Positions 44,498 through 53,559 of a DNA stretch of 64,000 bases are shown here, piece by piece. Below the pieces are notes generated by a model that saw only the letters and a list, made by a program, of their open reading frames with translations, searched no databases and had not been told where the DNA came from. The stretch's first letter is position 1, and the number at the start of each line of letters is the position of its first letter. Source of the DNA: Rhodococcus yunnanensis NBRC 103083 (GTDB lineage: Bacteria; Actinomycetota; Actinomycetes; Mycobacteriales; Mycobacteriaceae); the NCBI RefSeq assembly GCF_001895005.1, contig NZ_BCXH01000001.1:186001-250000 (forward strand). The letters are read 5' to 3'. A program made the translations under genes and the position numbers.

Positions 44498-45616
44498 CTA
44501 CTTGCTGCGGACGACTATTCCGCGCAGGTTCTTACCGTCGAGCAGATCCTGATATCCCTCGTTGATCTGATCGAGCGAGTATCGGTTGGAGATCAGCTCG
44601 TCGAGTTTGAGCTTTCCCTGGCGATACAGATCGATGAGGCGCGGAATGTCGAGCAGCGGACTGAGCGAACCGAACATCGATCCCTGAACCCGCTTCTCGT
44701 ACCCGATCATGTAGTTGCCGTTGAGCACGATGGTGTTGTGTGCCGAGTTACCGACCGCGGTCAGCGTTACCTGACCACCCTTACCGATGATGTCGAAGGC
44801 CTGTGAGACGACTTCTTGATCGGTGACTCCCACAGTGATGATGGAGTTCTCGGCCAAGGCACCCCACGTCACCTCCTTGACGAAGTCGAAAGCCTCCTGG
44901 TGCGTCTCGAACGTGTGCGTTGCGCCGAAGTCCATGGAGGCGGTCCGCTTCATCGGATTCGGATCGACCACCACCACGCGGGCTGCGCCGGCCAGCGCAG
45001 CGCCCTGGACAGCGTTCATGCCGATACCGCCGGCGCCGTAGATGACCACTGTCTGTCCGGGTCGAACGTTGGCCGTCTTGGTCGCGCTGCCGAAACCGGT
45101 GGGGACTCCGCACCCCAGCAGAGCCCCGAGCTCGAACGAAATATCGTCGGGGAGCGGGATGCACGCGTCCTGGGAAATCACGATGCGCTCGGAGAAAGTT
45201 CCTGTCGCACAGAAGCCGCCGAGGTCGGTATCACCCGAGTGCATACGGAACGTGCCGTCGAACATCTTGCCCGTTCCTGCGTGTAGACCGTTGTCGCAGA
45301 GGTTGTGCTTACCGGCCAGGCACGGTCGACACACGCCACAGGTAGGGATGTATCCGATGATGATGCGATCGCCGACCTTGGCACGACGCACACCAGGTCC
45401 GACCTTCTCCACGACGCCTGCGCCCTCGTGACCGCCGACAACGGGGTAGCGAGGAGGTGAGTCACCCGTCCGGATGTGGTCGTCCGAGTGGCACAGACCA
45501 GCGGCCTCGACTCGGACGAGCACTTCGTGTTCCTTGGGGTCGTCGAGCCCGAGGTCGACGACTTCCCAGGGCTTGCCCTTCTCCCACATGACCGCCGCGC
45601 GAGTGTGATTCGCCAT
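44498..45616 (-). CDS. NDMA-type zinc alcohol dehydrogenase
   Basis: 372 aa. GLCHSDDH and GGHEGAGVV bind catalytic zinc; CGVCRPCLAGKHNLC carries the four cysteines of the structural zinc; VVIYGAGGIGMNAVQGAALAG is the NAD fold. The opening AAVMWEKGKPWEVVDLGLDDP and the FDGTFRMHSGD stretch point to the actinobacterial NDMA-dependent alcohol dehydrogenase group, which holds its nicotinamide tightly. The ATG at 45616 follows AGAGGAACTCC; a longer in-frame start at 45679 adds non-family residues. It heads the alcohol/aldehyde dehydrogenase transcript. Confidence 0.92.
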   Translation of the reverse strand: MANHTRAAVMWEKGKPWEVVDLGLDDPKEHEVLVRVEAAGLCHSDDHIRTGDSPPRYPVVGGHEGAGVVEKVGPGVRRAKVGDRIIIGYIPTCGVCRPCLAGKHNLCDNGLHAGTGKMFDGTFRMHSGDTDLGGFCATGTFSERIVISQDACIPLPDDISFELGALLGCGVPTGFGSATKTANVRPGQTVVIYGAGGIGMNAVQGAALAGAARVVVVDPNPMKRTASMDFGATHTFETHQEAFDFVKEVTWGALAENSIITVGVTDQEVVSQAFDIIGKGGQVTLTAVGNSAHNTIVLNGNYMIGYEKRVQGSMFGSLSPLLDIPRLIDLYRQGKLKLDELISNRYSLDQINEGYQDLLDGKNLRGIVVRSK

Positions 45617-45803
45617 CGGAGTTCCTCTCATTGTGCTGATGCTGACCGAGTGACCGAGACCCACCTGACCGGCGGCCATCGTCGCCTGCGAGATCTACCC
45701 GGTTCACGGTGGTGCCGACTCGGTGTTCGCGAAAAAACGAAAGGCAACGCTGCCCGAAACTGTACGGAGCGTCTCGACAGTCGACAATAAGGCCAACGAG
45801 CGA

Positions 45804-45817
45804 TCGATGTAAATGAT
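45804..45817. promoter_or_regulatory. operator-like motif, copy 9
   Basis: TCGAT-GTAA-ATGAT followed by TCAG, 188 nt before the alcohol dehydrogenase start in the 45617-45933 divergent region. Nothing else in that region is clear except the TetR palindrome at 45916. Confidence 0.4.
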
Positions 45818-45915
45818 TCAGCCGAAATTGCAACGGTGAACAACGAAACCCGCAACGCGTCGTACGTTCGTTCGACCGAAGGCGGGCGTGCCTCGAGAAA
45901 CGGCGTCGTCGCGCC

Positions 45916-45942
45916 GGCTGGCATACTGTGTGCATGCCAGCC
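45916..45942. promoter_or_regulatory. TetR autoregulatory operator candidate
   Basis: Inverted repeat GGCTGGCAT and ATGCCAGCC with a 9-nt spacer; the right arm begins with the ATG of the TetR gene at 45934, so binding would block that gene. Confidence 0.6.
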
Positions 45943-46629
45943 GGACGTCCACGGTCCGAGACCGCGCGGAATGCGATTCTCGACGCGACACGCATCGAGC
46001 TCGGAAACCGCGGATACGACAAATTCAGTATCGACCGCGTGGCTCTCGCGGCAGGCGTATCCAAGCAGACGGTCTATCGCTGGTATCCGTCCAAAGCATC
46101 GCTGGTCGCCGAATGTCTGCTCCACGGCTACCTTCTCGTTCCGATGATCGAACTCGACGACAGTGGGGACGTTCACGCGGACATCAGCGCATGGATGCTG
46201 AGATTCATGCACGTCACCGAGGACGACGGCGCGGTTGCTCTCATTCGGGCAGCCGCTGCCGCCTCTGCGGAGGATGCCGAAATCGCTCGCGGGTTCCAGG
46301 AGCAGGTGGGTTCTCGTGCGCGCTCGGCTGTCGCTGCGCGCGTGCTACGCGGCCAGGAATGCGGCCAGGTCAGGTCGGGAGCGCCGGCCAGTACGGTCGC
46401 CGAGATCATCGTCGGCTCGTTGATGCACCGACTGTTCATTCACGAGCAGATCACCGCCGAGTTCATCGATCAGGTGACTCAGGTCGTGTTCGATGGAATC
46501 GGGCCTGTTCACGGCAGTGCTCCCGATTCCCGGGTGGTCACCTCTTCCCCCGCAGTCACCTCTTCCCCCGCAGTCACCTCTTCCCCCGCAGTCACCTCTT
46601 CCCCTGACGTCACCACTGCGGACCGGTAG
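45934..46629 (+). CDS. TetR family regulator with repetitive C-terminal tail
   Basis: 231 aa. PAGRPRSETARNAILDATRIEL and FSIDRVALAAGVSKQTVYRWYPSK form the DNA-binding part. The last 28 residues are unusual: VTSSPA is repeated three times and then ends VTSSPDVTTADR, encoded by an 18-nt tandem repeat. The tail looks disordered and probably not needed for the fold. The ATG is inside a palindrome, and no ribosome site precedes it, so the mRNA may be leaderless. It precedes the MFS exporter gene and may control it. Confidence 0.88.
   Translation: MPAGRPRSETARNAILDATRIELGNRGYDKFSIDRVALAAGVSKQTVYRWYPSKASLVAECLLHGYLLVPMIELDDSGDVHADISAWMLRFMHVTEDDGAVALIRAAAAASAEDAEIARGFQEQVGSRARSAVAARVLRGQECGQVRSGAPASTVAEIIVGSLMHRLFIHEQITAEFIDQVTQVVFDGIGPVHGSAPDSRVVTSSPAVTSSPAVTSSPAVTSSPDVTTADR
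46537..46608. repeat. in-frame tandem repeat, 4 x 18 nt
   Basis: Three exact copies of GTCACCTCTTCCCCCGCA and a fourth diverged copy inside the TetR coding region; encodes VTSSPA units. Confidence 0.92.
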
Positions 46630-46781
46630 TTCGATCCGGCAGCTGCTGTGCCACCGAGTACGGGTGTGTGCCTGGTCATAGTGAACTATTCCACACTGTT
46701 TCGACGTGCCCTTTCGTCGGCCTCGCGATAGCCTCGATCTCTAACCGGACTCCAGGGTCCATTTATTTGAAGGTAGAGACG

Positions 46782-48224
46782 ATGACGACACCGAACGATG
46801 CGCCCGGCCTGCGCACGAAGCCTTCCGCGAGGACCGTGACCTTGGTCCTGGCGCTGGGCGCTGCTGCATTCTCCCTGGCGCAGACCACTATCGTGCCTGC
46901 CCTCGGTGACCTGGCGGTATCGCTCGACACCTCGGCCGGCAACGTCGCGTGGGTACTGACGGCCTACCTCATCTCCGCAGCGATCATGACTCCGGTCATC
47001 GGGCGGCTGGGGGATATGTACGGAAAGCGCCGATGGATGCTCATCGTGCTCGTCGTGTTCACTGCGGCGAGCGTGGTTGCAGCTCTGGCGCCGAATATCT
47101 GGATACTCATCGCGGCCCGGGTGGTCCAAGGCGTCGGCGGCGGATTGTTCCCGCTGTGCTTCGGAATCATCGCTGATGTACTCGATCGACGAGCACGTGC
47201 CGCGGCACTGGGTCTGATCTCGGCTATCGCCGGGCTCGGCGCAGGAGTGGGTCTGCTGCTCGGAGGTCTTCTGGTCGACCACGCCACCTGGCATTGGATC
47301 TTCTGGGTCGGCGCGGCCCTGTCCGGATTGGCTGCAGCAGGAGCGACGTTGCTGCCCAAGATCGCACCTCGGTCCACTGGTCGAATCGACTTCGTCGGAC
47401 TCGCCCTCCTCGCTGTCGGCCTCACTGCACCTCTGCTCGCACTCAGCAAAGGTGCGTCCTGGGGCTGGACGTCGGGATCCACGCTCGGACTCGCCATCGC
47501 AGGGCTCGTCGTACTGGTCGGCTTCGTTGTCTTCGAAAGCAAAGTCTCCGACCCGCTGCTCGATGTTCGAGCGTTGACTCGTCCGATCGTGCTCGTCACC
47601 AATATCGCGACGCTCCTGGTCGGTGCGAGCATGTTCGGGATCTTCGTGCTGATACCCCAACTGTCCCAACTACCGGAGAGTTCGGGCTTCGGATTCGGTC
47701 TCGACGCCACCGGCGCAGGCCTGGTTCTGTTGCCGGGATGTCTCGGACTGCTCGTGGCGGGTGCAGTGGCCGGACGGATGATCGCTCGCTTCGGTGGCAA
47801 GCTCGCCCTGCTGGTCGGAACCCTGATCACGACCATCGGCTTGGCGCTGCTCGGAATCGATCACAGTGGCCTCGGCCAGATCATCGGTTTTTCGACGCTG
47901 GTGCTCGTCGGTGTGGCGATGAGCCTGTCGTCTCTACCGAACTTGATCATGGACAACACGCCCGCGAGTGAACGAGGCCAGGCAACAGGGATCAACGTCC
48001 TCTTCCGTTCGCTCGGTACGGCCATCGGATCGCAGGTCGTGGGCACCCTGATCGCCGGAAGTGTTCAGGAAGGCAGTCCGCTGCCGCAGGACAGCGCATT
48101 CACCGATTCGTTCTGGCTAGCGGCCGGTGCCTCCGTCATCGCCCTTGCGGTGGGCTTCGCGCTGCCGAAGGCGCGGCGAACGGACGACGTGGACGAGCAG
48201 GCAGAGGCTGCCGCAGTGGTGTGA
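46782..48224 (+). CDS. MFS transporter, DHA2-like drug/metabolite exporter
   Basis: 480 aa, about 14 hydrophobic segments, as in the DHA2 family of proton-coupled exporters in the cytoplasmic membrane. Motif A is GRLGDMYGKRRWM after the second segment; LGAGVGLLLGGLLVDH near residue 150 is motif-C-like; SERGQATGINVLFRSLGTAIG follows segment 11. The ATG at 46782 is preceded by GAAGGTAGAG; upstream starts are not supported. It shares a 4-nt overlap with a TetR gene. Export of toxic lipophilic substrate or intermediates is inferred. Confidence 0.9.
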   Translation: MTTPNDAPGLRTKPSARTVTLVLALGAAAFSLAQTTIVPALGDLAVSLDTSAGNVAWVLTAYLISAAIMTPVIGRLGDMYGKRRWMLIVLVVFTAASVVAALAPNIWILIAARVVQGVGGGLFPLCFGIIADVLDRRARAAALGLISAIAGLGAGVGLLLGGLLVDHATWHWIFWVGAALSGLAAAGATLLPKIAPRSTGRIDFVGLALLAVGLTAPLLALSKGASWGWTSGSTLGLAIAGLVVLVGFVVFESKVSDPLLDVRALTRPIVLVTNIATLLVGASMFGIFVLIPQLSQLPESSGFGFGLDATGAGLVLLPGCLGLLVAGAVAGRMIARFGGKLALLVGTLITTIGLALLGIDHSGLGQIIGFSTLVLVGVAMSLSSLPNLIMDNTPASERGQATGINVLFRSLGTAIGSQVVGTLIAGSVQEGSPLPQDSAFTDSFWLAAGASVIALAVGFALPKARRTDDVDEQAEAAAVV

Positions 48225-48838
48225 TGCACACTGAAGCGGTGACGATGGACGAACGCCAGACACAACCGGACTGGTCGACCAAGCGTGCCGATGCGCGTGC
48301 GAATCACGAGCGGATACTGGTGGCGGCCGTGGAACTGTTCGCGGAAAACGGCGTCGGGGCCACCATTCCTCAGATCGCCGAGCGTGCGGGAGTCGGGAAG
48401 GCGACCGTCTACCGGAGTTACCCGACCAAGCAGGACCTCGTCGCCGCAGTGGCCTCGTTTCAGCTCGACTGGTTCGACCGGTACATCAACGAAGCAGCCG
48501 AACGCTCGGAGGATCCGTACGGCACCCTCCACACGCTGTTCCATGGGATCGTCGATCGACTGGCGCGCGATCGATCCCTGGCCGAGTCGCTTCCCCGCAT
48601 GGCCAACCACAGCGCCGCGTTCGACAGCATTATCGCGGCCGGTCAGCAGCAGGGGAGTGTTCGACAGGATGTGTCGGCACACGATGTCCGTGTTCTTTTC
48701 GGCGGAGTGTCGCGAGTGCTGTTCGATCAGGGCGAGCACTCGCCTACGGCGTGGCACAGATACGCCGACTTGATCCTCAACGCCATCGCCGAACCCGCCG
48801 TCACGCTCGAAAACGGCCGGCATTGGGGTGATTCGTAA
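48221..48838 (+). CDS. TetR family regulator
   Basis: 205 aa. ANHERILVAAVELFAENGVGATIPQIAERAGVGKATVYRSYPTK is the DNA-binding segment (recognition part AERAGVGKATVYRSYP). The start is GTG 48221 overlapping the exporter stop, or ATG 48224. Being co-transcribed with the exporter it is a likely local regulator, in addition to the TetR upstream at 45934. Confidence 0.9.
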   Translation: MMHTEAVTMDERQTQPDWSTKRADARANHERILVAAVELFAENGVGATIPQIAERAGVGKATVYRSYPTKQDLVAAVASFQLDWFDRYINEAAERSEDPYGTLHTLFHGIVDRLARDRSLAESLPRMANHSAAFDSIIAAGQQQGSVRQDVSAHDVRVLFGGVSRVLFDQGEHSPTAWHRYADLILNAIAEPAVTLENGRHWGDS

Positions 48839-48907
48839 CCGAGCACGGTTTCGCGGTCCATTCGCGTCGAATTCCGCTTCGACAGGCTTCCCCGATGTAT
48901 GGTCACA

Positions 48908-48921
48908 ATCATTAGTATCGT
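48908..48921. promoter_or_regulatory. operator-like motif, copy 10
   Basis: ATCAT-TAGT-ATCGT, which is ACGAT-ACTA-ATGAT with TGTG on the other strand, 76 nt before the SDR start at 48997. Confidence 0.45.
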
Positions 48922-48996
48922 GAGCTACCTTCTGACGCCGCTTCGAAGCGGTGCACGGGAGCGAACTCGAGCGTCGAAATAGAGGGGACCCCTGTC

Positions 48997-49764
48997 GTGA
49001 AGGGTTTGGCCGTCGTCGTAGGAGCATCGTCGGGTATCGGCGCCGAGATCAGTCGGTCGCTGGCCGAGCACTACTCGGTCATACTGGTCGCACGTCGTGA
49101 AGAAGAGCTGGAAAAAATCGCCGACGACGTCGGGGGGACCTACCTGGCTGTCGACATCACGTCGGCGGACGGCGTCCGCGGCCTCGCCGAGACGTTGCGC
49201 GAGAGGGGCCTGTCGCCGGAGTTGGTGGTGTACTCGGCCGGAGTCCTACGGGCCGATCCCGTGACGGATATGGCGATCGAGGACTGGGACGACATTCTGT
49301 CCGTCAACCTTCGTGGGGCCTTCCTCGTTGCACGCGAATTGGTTCCGCTCATGACAGCAGGGGGCCGTCTCGTTCTTCTGAGCTCGGTGGCAGCGATGAA
49401 AGGACGGCGGGCGCTGGCGGCCTACGCGGCGTCGAAAGCAGGACTCGAGAGATTCGCGGAGTCGCTCGCAACCGAACTGGAACCCCAAGGAATTGCGGTG
49501 AACGTCGTCGCACCGGGCCCCACACGAACTGCGATGATCGATCGACCCGATGCCCCGTCGGTACAACTCGACCCACGACGGGTGGCAGATGTGGTGAGCT
49601 GGCTCAGTCGCCTCCCGTTGGACGTCGTCATTCGCAAGATCGAGGTGCAGGCACCCGTGTCCGGGCCGTTCGCGGGTGGATACGAGCCCGGTTCGTCGTA
49701 TCGAGCTCTCGAGGGCGACGATCGGGTAGCGGCGTCGACGTCGCAGCGGTCTCCGCTGGTCTGA
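48997..49764 (+). CDS. short-chain dehydrogenase/reductase
   Basis: 255 aa. VGASSGIG binds the cofactor, VVYSAGVLRADP replaces [27 protein letters not shown] supplies Ser, Tyr and Lys, and the C-terminal 40 residues are an extension without the usual GG-ending. The start is GTG with GAGGGGACC upstream. It has its own promoter with a copy of the recurring motif and so is probably part of the same regulon. The substrate is unknown. Confidence 0.86.
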   Translation: MKGLAVVVGASSGIGAEISRSLAEHYSVILVARREEELEKIADDVGGTYLAVDITSADGVRGLAETLRERGLSPELVVYSAGVLRADPVTDMAIEDWDDILSVNLRGAFLVARELVPLMTAGGRLVLLSSVAAMKGRRALAAYAASKAGLERFAESLATELEPQGIAVNVVAPGPTRTAMIDRPDAPSVQLDPRRVADVVSWLSRLPLDVVIRKIEVQAPVSGPFAGGYEPGSSYRALEGDDRVAASTSQRSPLV

Positions 49765-49789
49765 GTGCCGGGCAGGTATTCGCGCGCCA

Positions 49790-49830
49790 CGGCCACATCC
49801 CGGTTCGCCATTGGACCTGGGATGTGGCCG
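49790..49830. terminator. bidirectional hairpin terminator
   Basis: A 12-bp perfect stem, CGGCCACATCCC and complement, with 17-nt loop between convergent SDR genes. Confidence 0.75.
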
Positions 49831-49882
49831 AGTACCTACATTCGTTCGACGCGGTTCTTCGAACGTTGCGCGGTGTCGCTGA

Positions 49883-50638
49883 TCAGACGAGGGAGGCGGT
49901 CAGGCCACCGTCGAGGATGTAGTGGCTGCCGGTTACCCACGACGCTCGATCGGACGCGAGAAATGCCACCACTTCTGCGATGTCCTGCGGGGTGCCGAGA
50001 CGTCCCTGCTTGGCGGCCACGAGGTCACCGAACGGAACCTGTGTTGCGGCCTCGAAATCGGGAATCAGTCGATCGACCATGCTGGTGTCTGCGAATCCTG
50101 GACATACCGCGTTGATTCGAACTCCCGACGGTCGCATCTCGACCGCTGCCACCCGGGTGAGTTGAATGAGCGCGGCCTTCGTCGCGCAATACGAACCGAG
50201 CAACGGACTCCCGCCGACACCGGCGACCGAGGAGATATTGACGATGTTTCCCTGAGACTCGATCAGCGGCCCGATCGCGGCCTTCATCGCCAGGAACGGT
50301 CCCCGCACGTTCACGGCGTAGATCTTGTCGAAGCTGTCGGTCGACTGCTGTAGCAACGGCGACGATATCTCGATACCGGCGTTGTTGACCAGAACGTCGA
50401 GACCACCCAGGATCTCCACAGCCTGAGCGACCGCGGTCTGGACCTGCCCCTCGTCGGTGACGTCACAGTTGGCGACACCGGCAGCGCCGATCTCCTCGGC
50501 CGCCGTGGCTGCCGCTTCTTCGTCGATATCGCTGACGACGACGTGGGCACCGCGCTCGATGAACAGGGCTGATATTGCCTTTCCGATGCCAGCGCCGGAT
50601 CCGGTGACGAATACACGTTTGCCTTCGAGTTCGGTCAT
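49883..50638 (-). CDS. short-chain dehydrogenase/reductase
   Basis: 251 aa with TGSGAGIG, LVNNAGIEISSP, NISSVAGVGGSPLLGSYCATKAAL (Ser, Tyr, Lys) and GSHYILDGGLTA at the end. The ATG overlaps the stop of the acyl-CoA synthetase upstream (ATGA), so the two are translationally coupled. A role in oxidising a hydroxyacyl-CoA made after ligation is plausible. Confidence 0.87.
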   Translation of the reverse strand: MTELEGKRVFVTGSGAGIGKAISALFIERGAHVVVSDIDEEAAATAAEEIGAAGVANCDVTDEGQVQTAVAQAVEILGGLDVLVNNAGIEISSPLLQQSTDSFDKIYAVNVRGPFLAMKAAIGPLIESQGNIVNISSVAGVGGSPLLGSYCATKAALIQLTRVAAVEMRPSGVRINAVCPGFADTSMVDRLIPDFEAATQVPFGDLVAAKQGRLGTPQDIAEVVAFLASDRASWVTGSHYILDGGLTASLV

Positions 50639-52194
50639 GGTGTGGTTCCTTTCGATGGTGACGGGAGTTGCATGGTGCTGCGTACTTCGGTCTTGAGGAC
50701 CTTCCCGACCTTGGAGCGCGGTAGGTCGTCCCAGATCTGTATCTGCTTGGGTGCCTTGACGCTTCCCAGTCTCTCTTTGACGAACGCGATCAACTCTTCG
50801 CCGGATACCACGTGGTTCGGCCTGAGTTGAACTGCGGCGGTGACGCGTTCACCCCACTTGTCGTCGGGTAGACCGACGACTGCGCTCTCCTTCACCGCGG
50901 GATGTGTGAGTAGTGCCTGCTCGACCTCCGCCGAGTAGACGTTGAATCCGCCGGTGATGATCATGTCCTTCGCCCGATCGACGACGAACAGATAGTTGTC
51001 GTCGTCGAGGTATCCGATGTCGCCGGTGTGGTGCCAACCGAACGTGCTGACTTCGGCTGTGGCGTCGGGGTTCTCGTGGTAGCCGGGCATGACCAACGGT
51101 CCACGCACGACGATCTCGCCTCGCTCACCCCGACCGAGCACGGTGCCTCGGTCGTCCATGATCGCCACCGTCGTCAACGGTGTCGGTCGCCCTGCCGAAG
51201 CCAGACGCTCGGTCGCGATGGACCCGTCGTCACGAAAATGCTCGGCAGGAGAGAGGACAGCGATCATGTTCGGAGCTTCGGTCTGCCCGAACAGCTGCCC
51301 GAGGACGGGCCCGATGCGTGCGAGAGCCTCCTCCAGACGTGTCGGCGACATCGGCGCCGCTCCGTACCAGAGACATCGGAGCGAGGTCAGGTCCGTCGAA
51401 TCGAGATCCGGATGATCGAGGACGCCGTAGATGACCGTCGGCGGGAGGAATGCGTGCGTGATGCCGTGGTGCTCGATGAGAGACAGGAACTTCCCGATAT
51501 CGGGAGCCGGCATCACGACGACGTGTCCGCCCAAGCTCAATATGGGGAACGTCAGAACCCCCGCCGAATGAGTGAGCGGAGCGAGTGCCAGATAGCGCGG
51601 ACGGTCGCCGAAGGGATAACTCATCAGCGCTGTCGCCGTCGAGACCATCATGTTCTCTTCCGTCAGGCGCACCCCCTTCGGTGTGCCCGTGGTTCCGCCC
51701 GTTCCGGCGATCATCGCAAGCCCGTCCGCCGGTCGTCGACGGGGGTCGAGCTCCCCACTGTTGTCGGCGAGCCATTGTTCGAAGGACACTGCGCCCGGCA
51801 CATCTCCGTCGATGCATACCAGCCACTGCAACGCCGGTAGCTGGTCTCGGATACGCGCCACCAGATCGGCAAATGCGCTCTGGAAGAACAACAGTCGACA
51901 TCCGAACAGATCGAACAACTGGCGGTTCTCGTCGGCCTCGTTGCGCGGGTTGATGGGACACCACACGGCTCCTGCTCGCGAGATGCCGAACACGCACATC
52001 AGTGCCATCGGATCGTTGGCGGAGAGCACCGCCACACGATCGCCGGTGTCGATGCCGGTGCGCTGAAGCGCACCGGCGATCGTCATCGTCCGGTCGTACA
52101 CCTCGCCGTAGCTACGGGTGTCGTCGCCCATGGTGAGACAGGGTGCATCTCGGCCGAGAGAGACCCCTTTGTCCAGATAGTCGGACAGGCGCAT
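50635..52194 (-). CDS. AMP-dependent acyl-CoA synthetase (ANL superfamily)
   Basis: 519 aa. TGGTTGTPKGV is the P-loop-like motif, WYGAAPMSPTRLEEAL and GQTEAPNM follow, HTGDIGYLDDDNYLFVVDRAKDMI is the A8/hinge region (recognisable part TGDIGYLD), and the lysine in RSKVGKVLK completes adenylate chemistry. It activates a carboxylic acid to its CoA ester with ATP. The start is ATG 52194, 10 nt after the saccharopine-like gene's stop. Chain-length specificity cannot be read from the sequence. Confidence 0.92.
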   Translation of the reverse strand: MRLSDYLDKGVSLGRDAPCLTMGDDTRSYGEVYDRTMTIAGALQRTGIDTGDRVAVLSANDPMALMCVFGISRAGAVWCPINPRNEADENRQLFDLFGCRLLFFQSAFADLVARIRDQLPALQWLVCIDGDVPGAVSFEQWLADNSGELDPRRRPADGLAMIAGTGGTTGTPKGVRLTEENMMVSTATALMSYPFGDRPRYLALAPLTHSAGVLTFPILSLGGHVVVMPAPDIGKFLSLIEHHGITHAFLPPTVIYGVLDHPDLDSTDLTSLRCLWYGAAPMSPTRLEEALARIGPVLGQLFGQTEAPNMIAVLSPAEHFRDDGSIATERLASAGRPTPLTTVAIMDDRGTVLGRGERGEIVVRGPLVMPGYHENPDATAEVSTFGWHHTGDIGYLDDDNYLFVVDRAKDMIITGGFNVYSAEVEQALLTHPAVKESAVVGLPDDKWGERVTAAVQLRPNHVVSGEELIAFVKERLGSVKAPKQIQIWDDLPRSKVGKVLKTEVRSTMQLPSPSKGTTP

Positions 52195-52204
52195 CTGTTC
52201 GTCC

Positions 52205-53332
52205 TCAGCGGTGTGCAGTGACGATGGGGTCGAGCACCAAACCGAACGCTCGCAGCACTCCGAGCAGCTCGCGGTGGCCGAATGCCTGACAACTGGACGC
52301 GAATCCGACCGCCCGTGGCGGAGCCTGGAGTAGATGCGAGGCCGCGAACGCGTTCAGCAACGCGGTTTGTTTGTAGTTGCAATTTCCGTGAATGACGGTG
52401 TGCACGCGGCCGAGTGGGCCCGAGGCGTACACCGAATCCAGCGAGGTATTGATGCGTGGGTTCTCGCGTGGCGGTGTCTCGCTGCGCACCGACGCCGACA
52501 CGGTGTCGATGATCTGGTACTTCTCGGCGTCCGTCTTGCCGTCCATCTGCTCCAGCGCTGCGGCGATGATCTGAGGAACGGCCAGCATCAACGGCCGGTT
52601 GATCACGCCGCCGAGTGCGCGAGCATTCGCCACCCGCGGATCGTTCTTGAACCACACCGGATGGGATGTCCCACCCCACGGCAGTGCCAGTCCGAGGTCG
52701 TGTTGGCCGGGCACGACGACCTGATACACACCGTCTTCCGCAGGCCATTCGACGTATTCGTTCTGCTCCAGGTAGAAGGCCTTCGAGAATGCTGCGTTGG
52801 TCAGGATCGTGTTGGTCGAGGCGACCGTCGGATGCCCCTTCCAGAAGACCTGGATGTCCAGCGTATCGAGTCCCGGCGTTTCGAGGCAGATGTTGGCGGC
52901 GATCTCGCCGATGCTGTACATCTGCGCCAAACCCGGTGTCAGCACCAGGTTCCGAGAGGCGAAGTCGCGTCCGTAGCGCGCCTCCACGTCGATCATCCAG
53001 TCCTGTTCACCGTTGGTGTCGGTGTAGTGTGCGCCGATCTCGAGGCACGCTTCGACGACTGCGTGCCCCCATCGTGAGAACGGGCCTACGGTGTTGAGCA
53101 CCACCTCCGCCCCACGGAATGCCTCCACCAGTGCGTCCTTGGTGTGTTCGACCTCGACGACGTCGTACTCGACGGTCTCGATGCCCGGAACAGCGTCGAC
53201 GATGCTCTTGACGCGGCTGTGGTCCCGGCCGGCAGCCAGAAACGGAATGTTGTACTCCCGCAGGTACTCACAGATCAGGCGGCCGGTGTATCCCGACGCA
53301 CCGTAGACGACGACACGCTTGTCGGTTGGCAT
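52205..53332 (-). CDS. saccharopine-dehydrogenase-like NAD(P)-binding protein
   Basis: 375 aa. RVVVYGASGYTGRLICEYL is the Rossmann fold at the N-terminus, followed by VVLNTVGPFSRWGHAVVEACLEIGAHYTDTNGEQDWM, whose NTVGPF and HYTDTNGE parts are typical of the saccharopine-dehydrogenase-like group. The C-terminal half is specific to an actinobacterial family I know only as uncharacterised. It is not a lysine-pathway enzyme by context: it leads the ligase-SDR operon. GAGAGGACC precedes the ATG at 53332. It probably reduces a keto or enoyl compound. Confidence 0.8.
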   Translation of the reverse strand: MPTDKRVVVYGASGYTGRLICEYLREYNIPFLAAGRDHSRVKSIVDAVPGIETVEYDVVEVEHTKDALVEAFRGAEVVLNTVGPFSRWGHAVVEACLEIGAHYTDTNGEQDWMIDVEARYGRDFASRNLVLTPGLAQMYSIGEIAANICLETPGLDTLDIQVFWKGHPTVASTNTILTNAAFSKAFYLEQNEYVEWPAEDGVYQVVVPGQHDLGLALPWGGTSHPVWFKNDPRVANARALGGVINRPLMLAVPQIIAAALEQMDGKTDAEKYQIIDTVSASVRSETPPRENPRINTSLDSVYASGPLGRVHTVIHGNCNYKQTALLNAFAASHLLQAPPRAVGFASSCQAFGHRELLGVLRAFGLVLDPIVTAHR

Positions 53333-53559
53333 GGAAGAGGTCCTCTCGTGAGCGGTCCGCCATGTGGCAGACGGTCGTGGAACGCACTCGGACACCGAAT
53401 GGGCTGTGAAACCCGCCGTGCTCCGTGTGCTGCGGATCACACTATGGCAATATTTGGACAGACGTCAAGAAAAAACTGGACGAGTGGCCAAAATCCTGTG
53501 CGAGACGTTCAGGCCTACACTGAGCGGCGAGTGATCTACGCGCGAAAGGACAACGAGAG

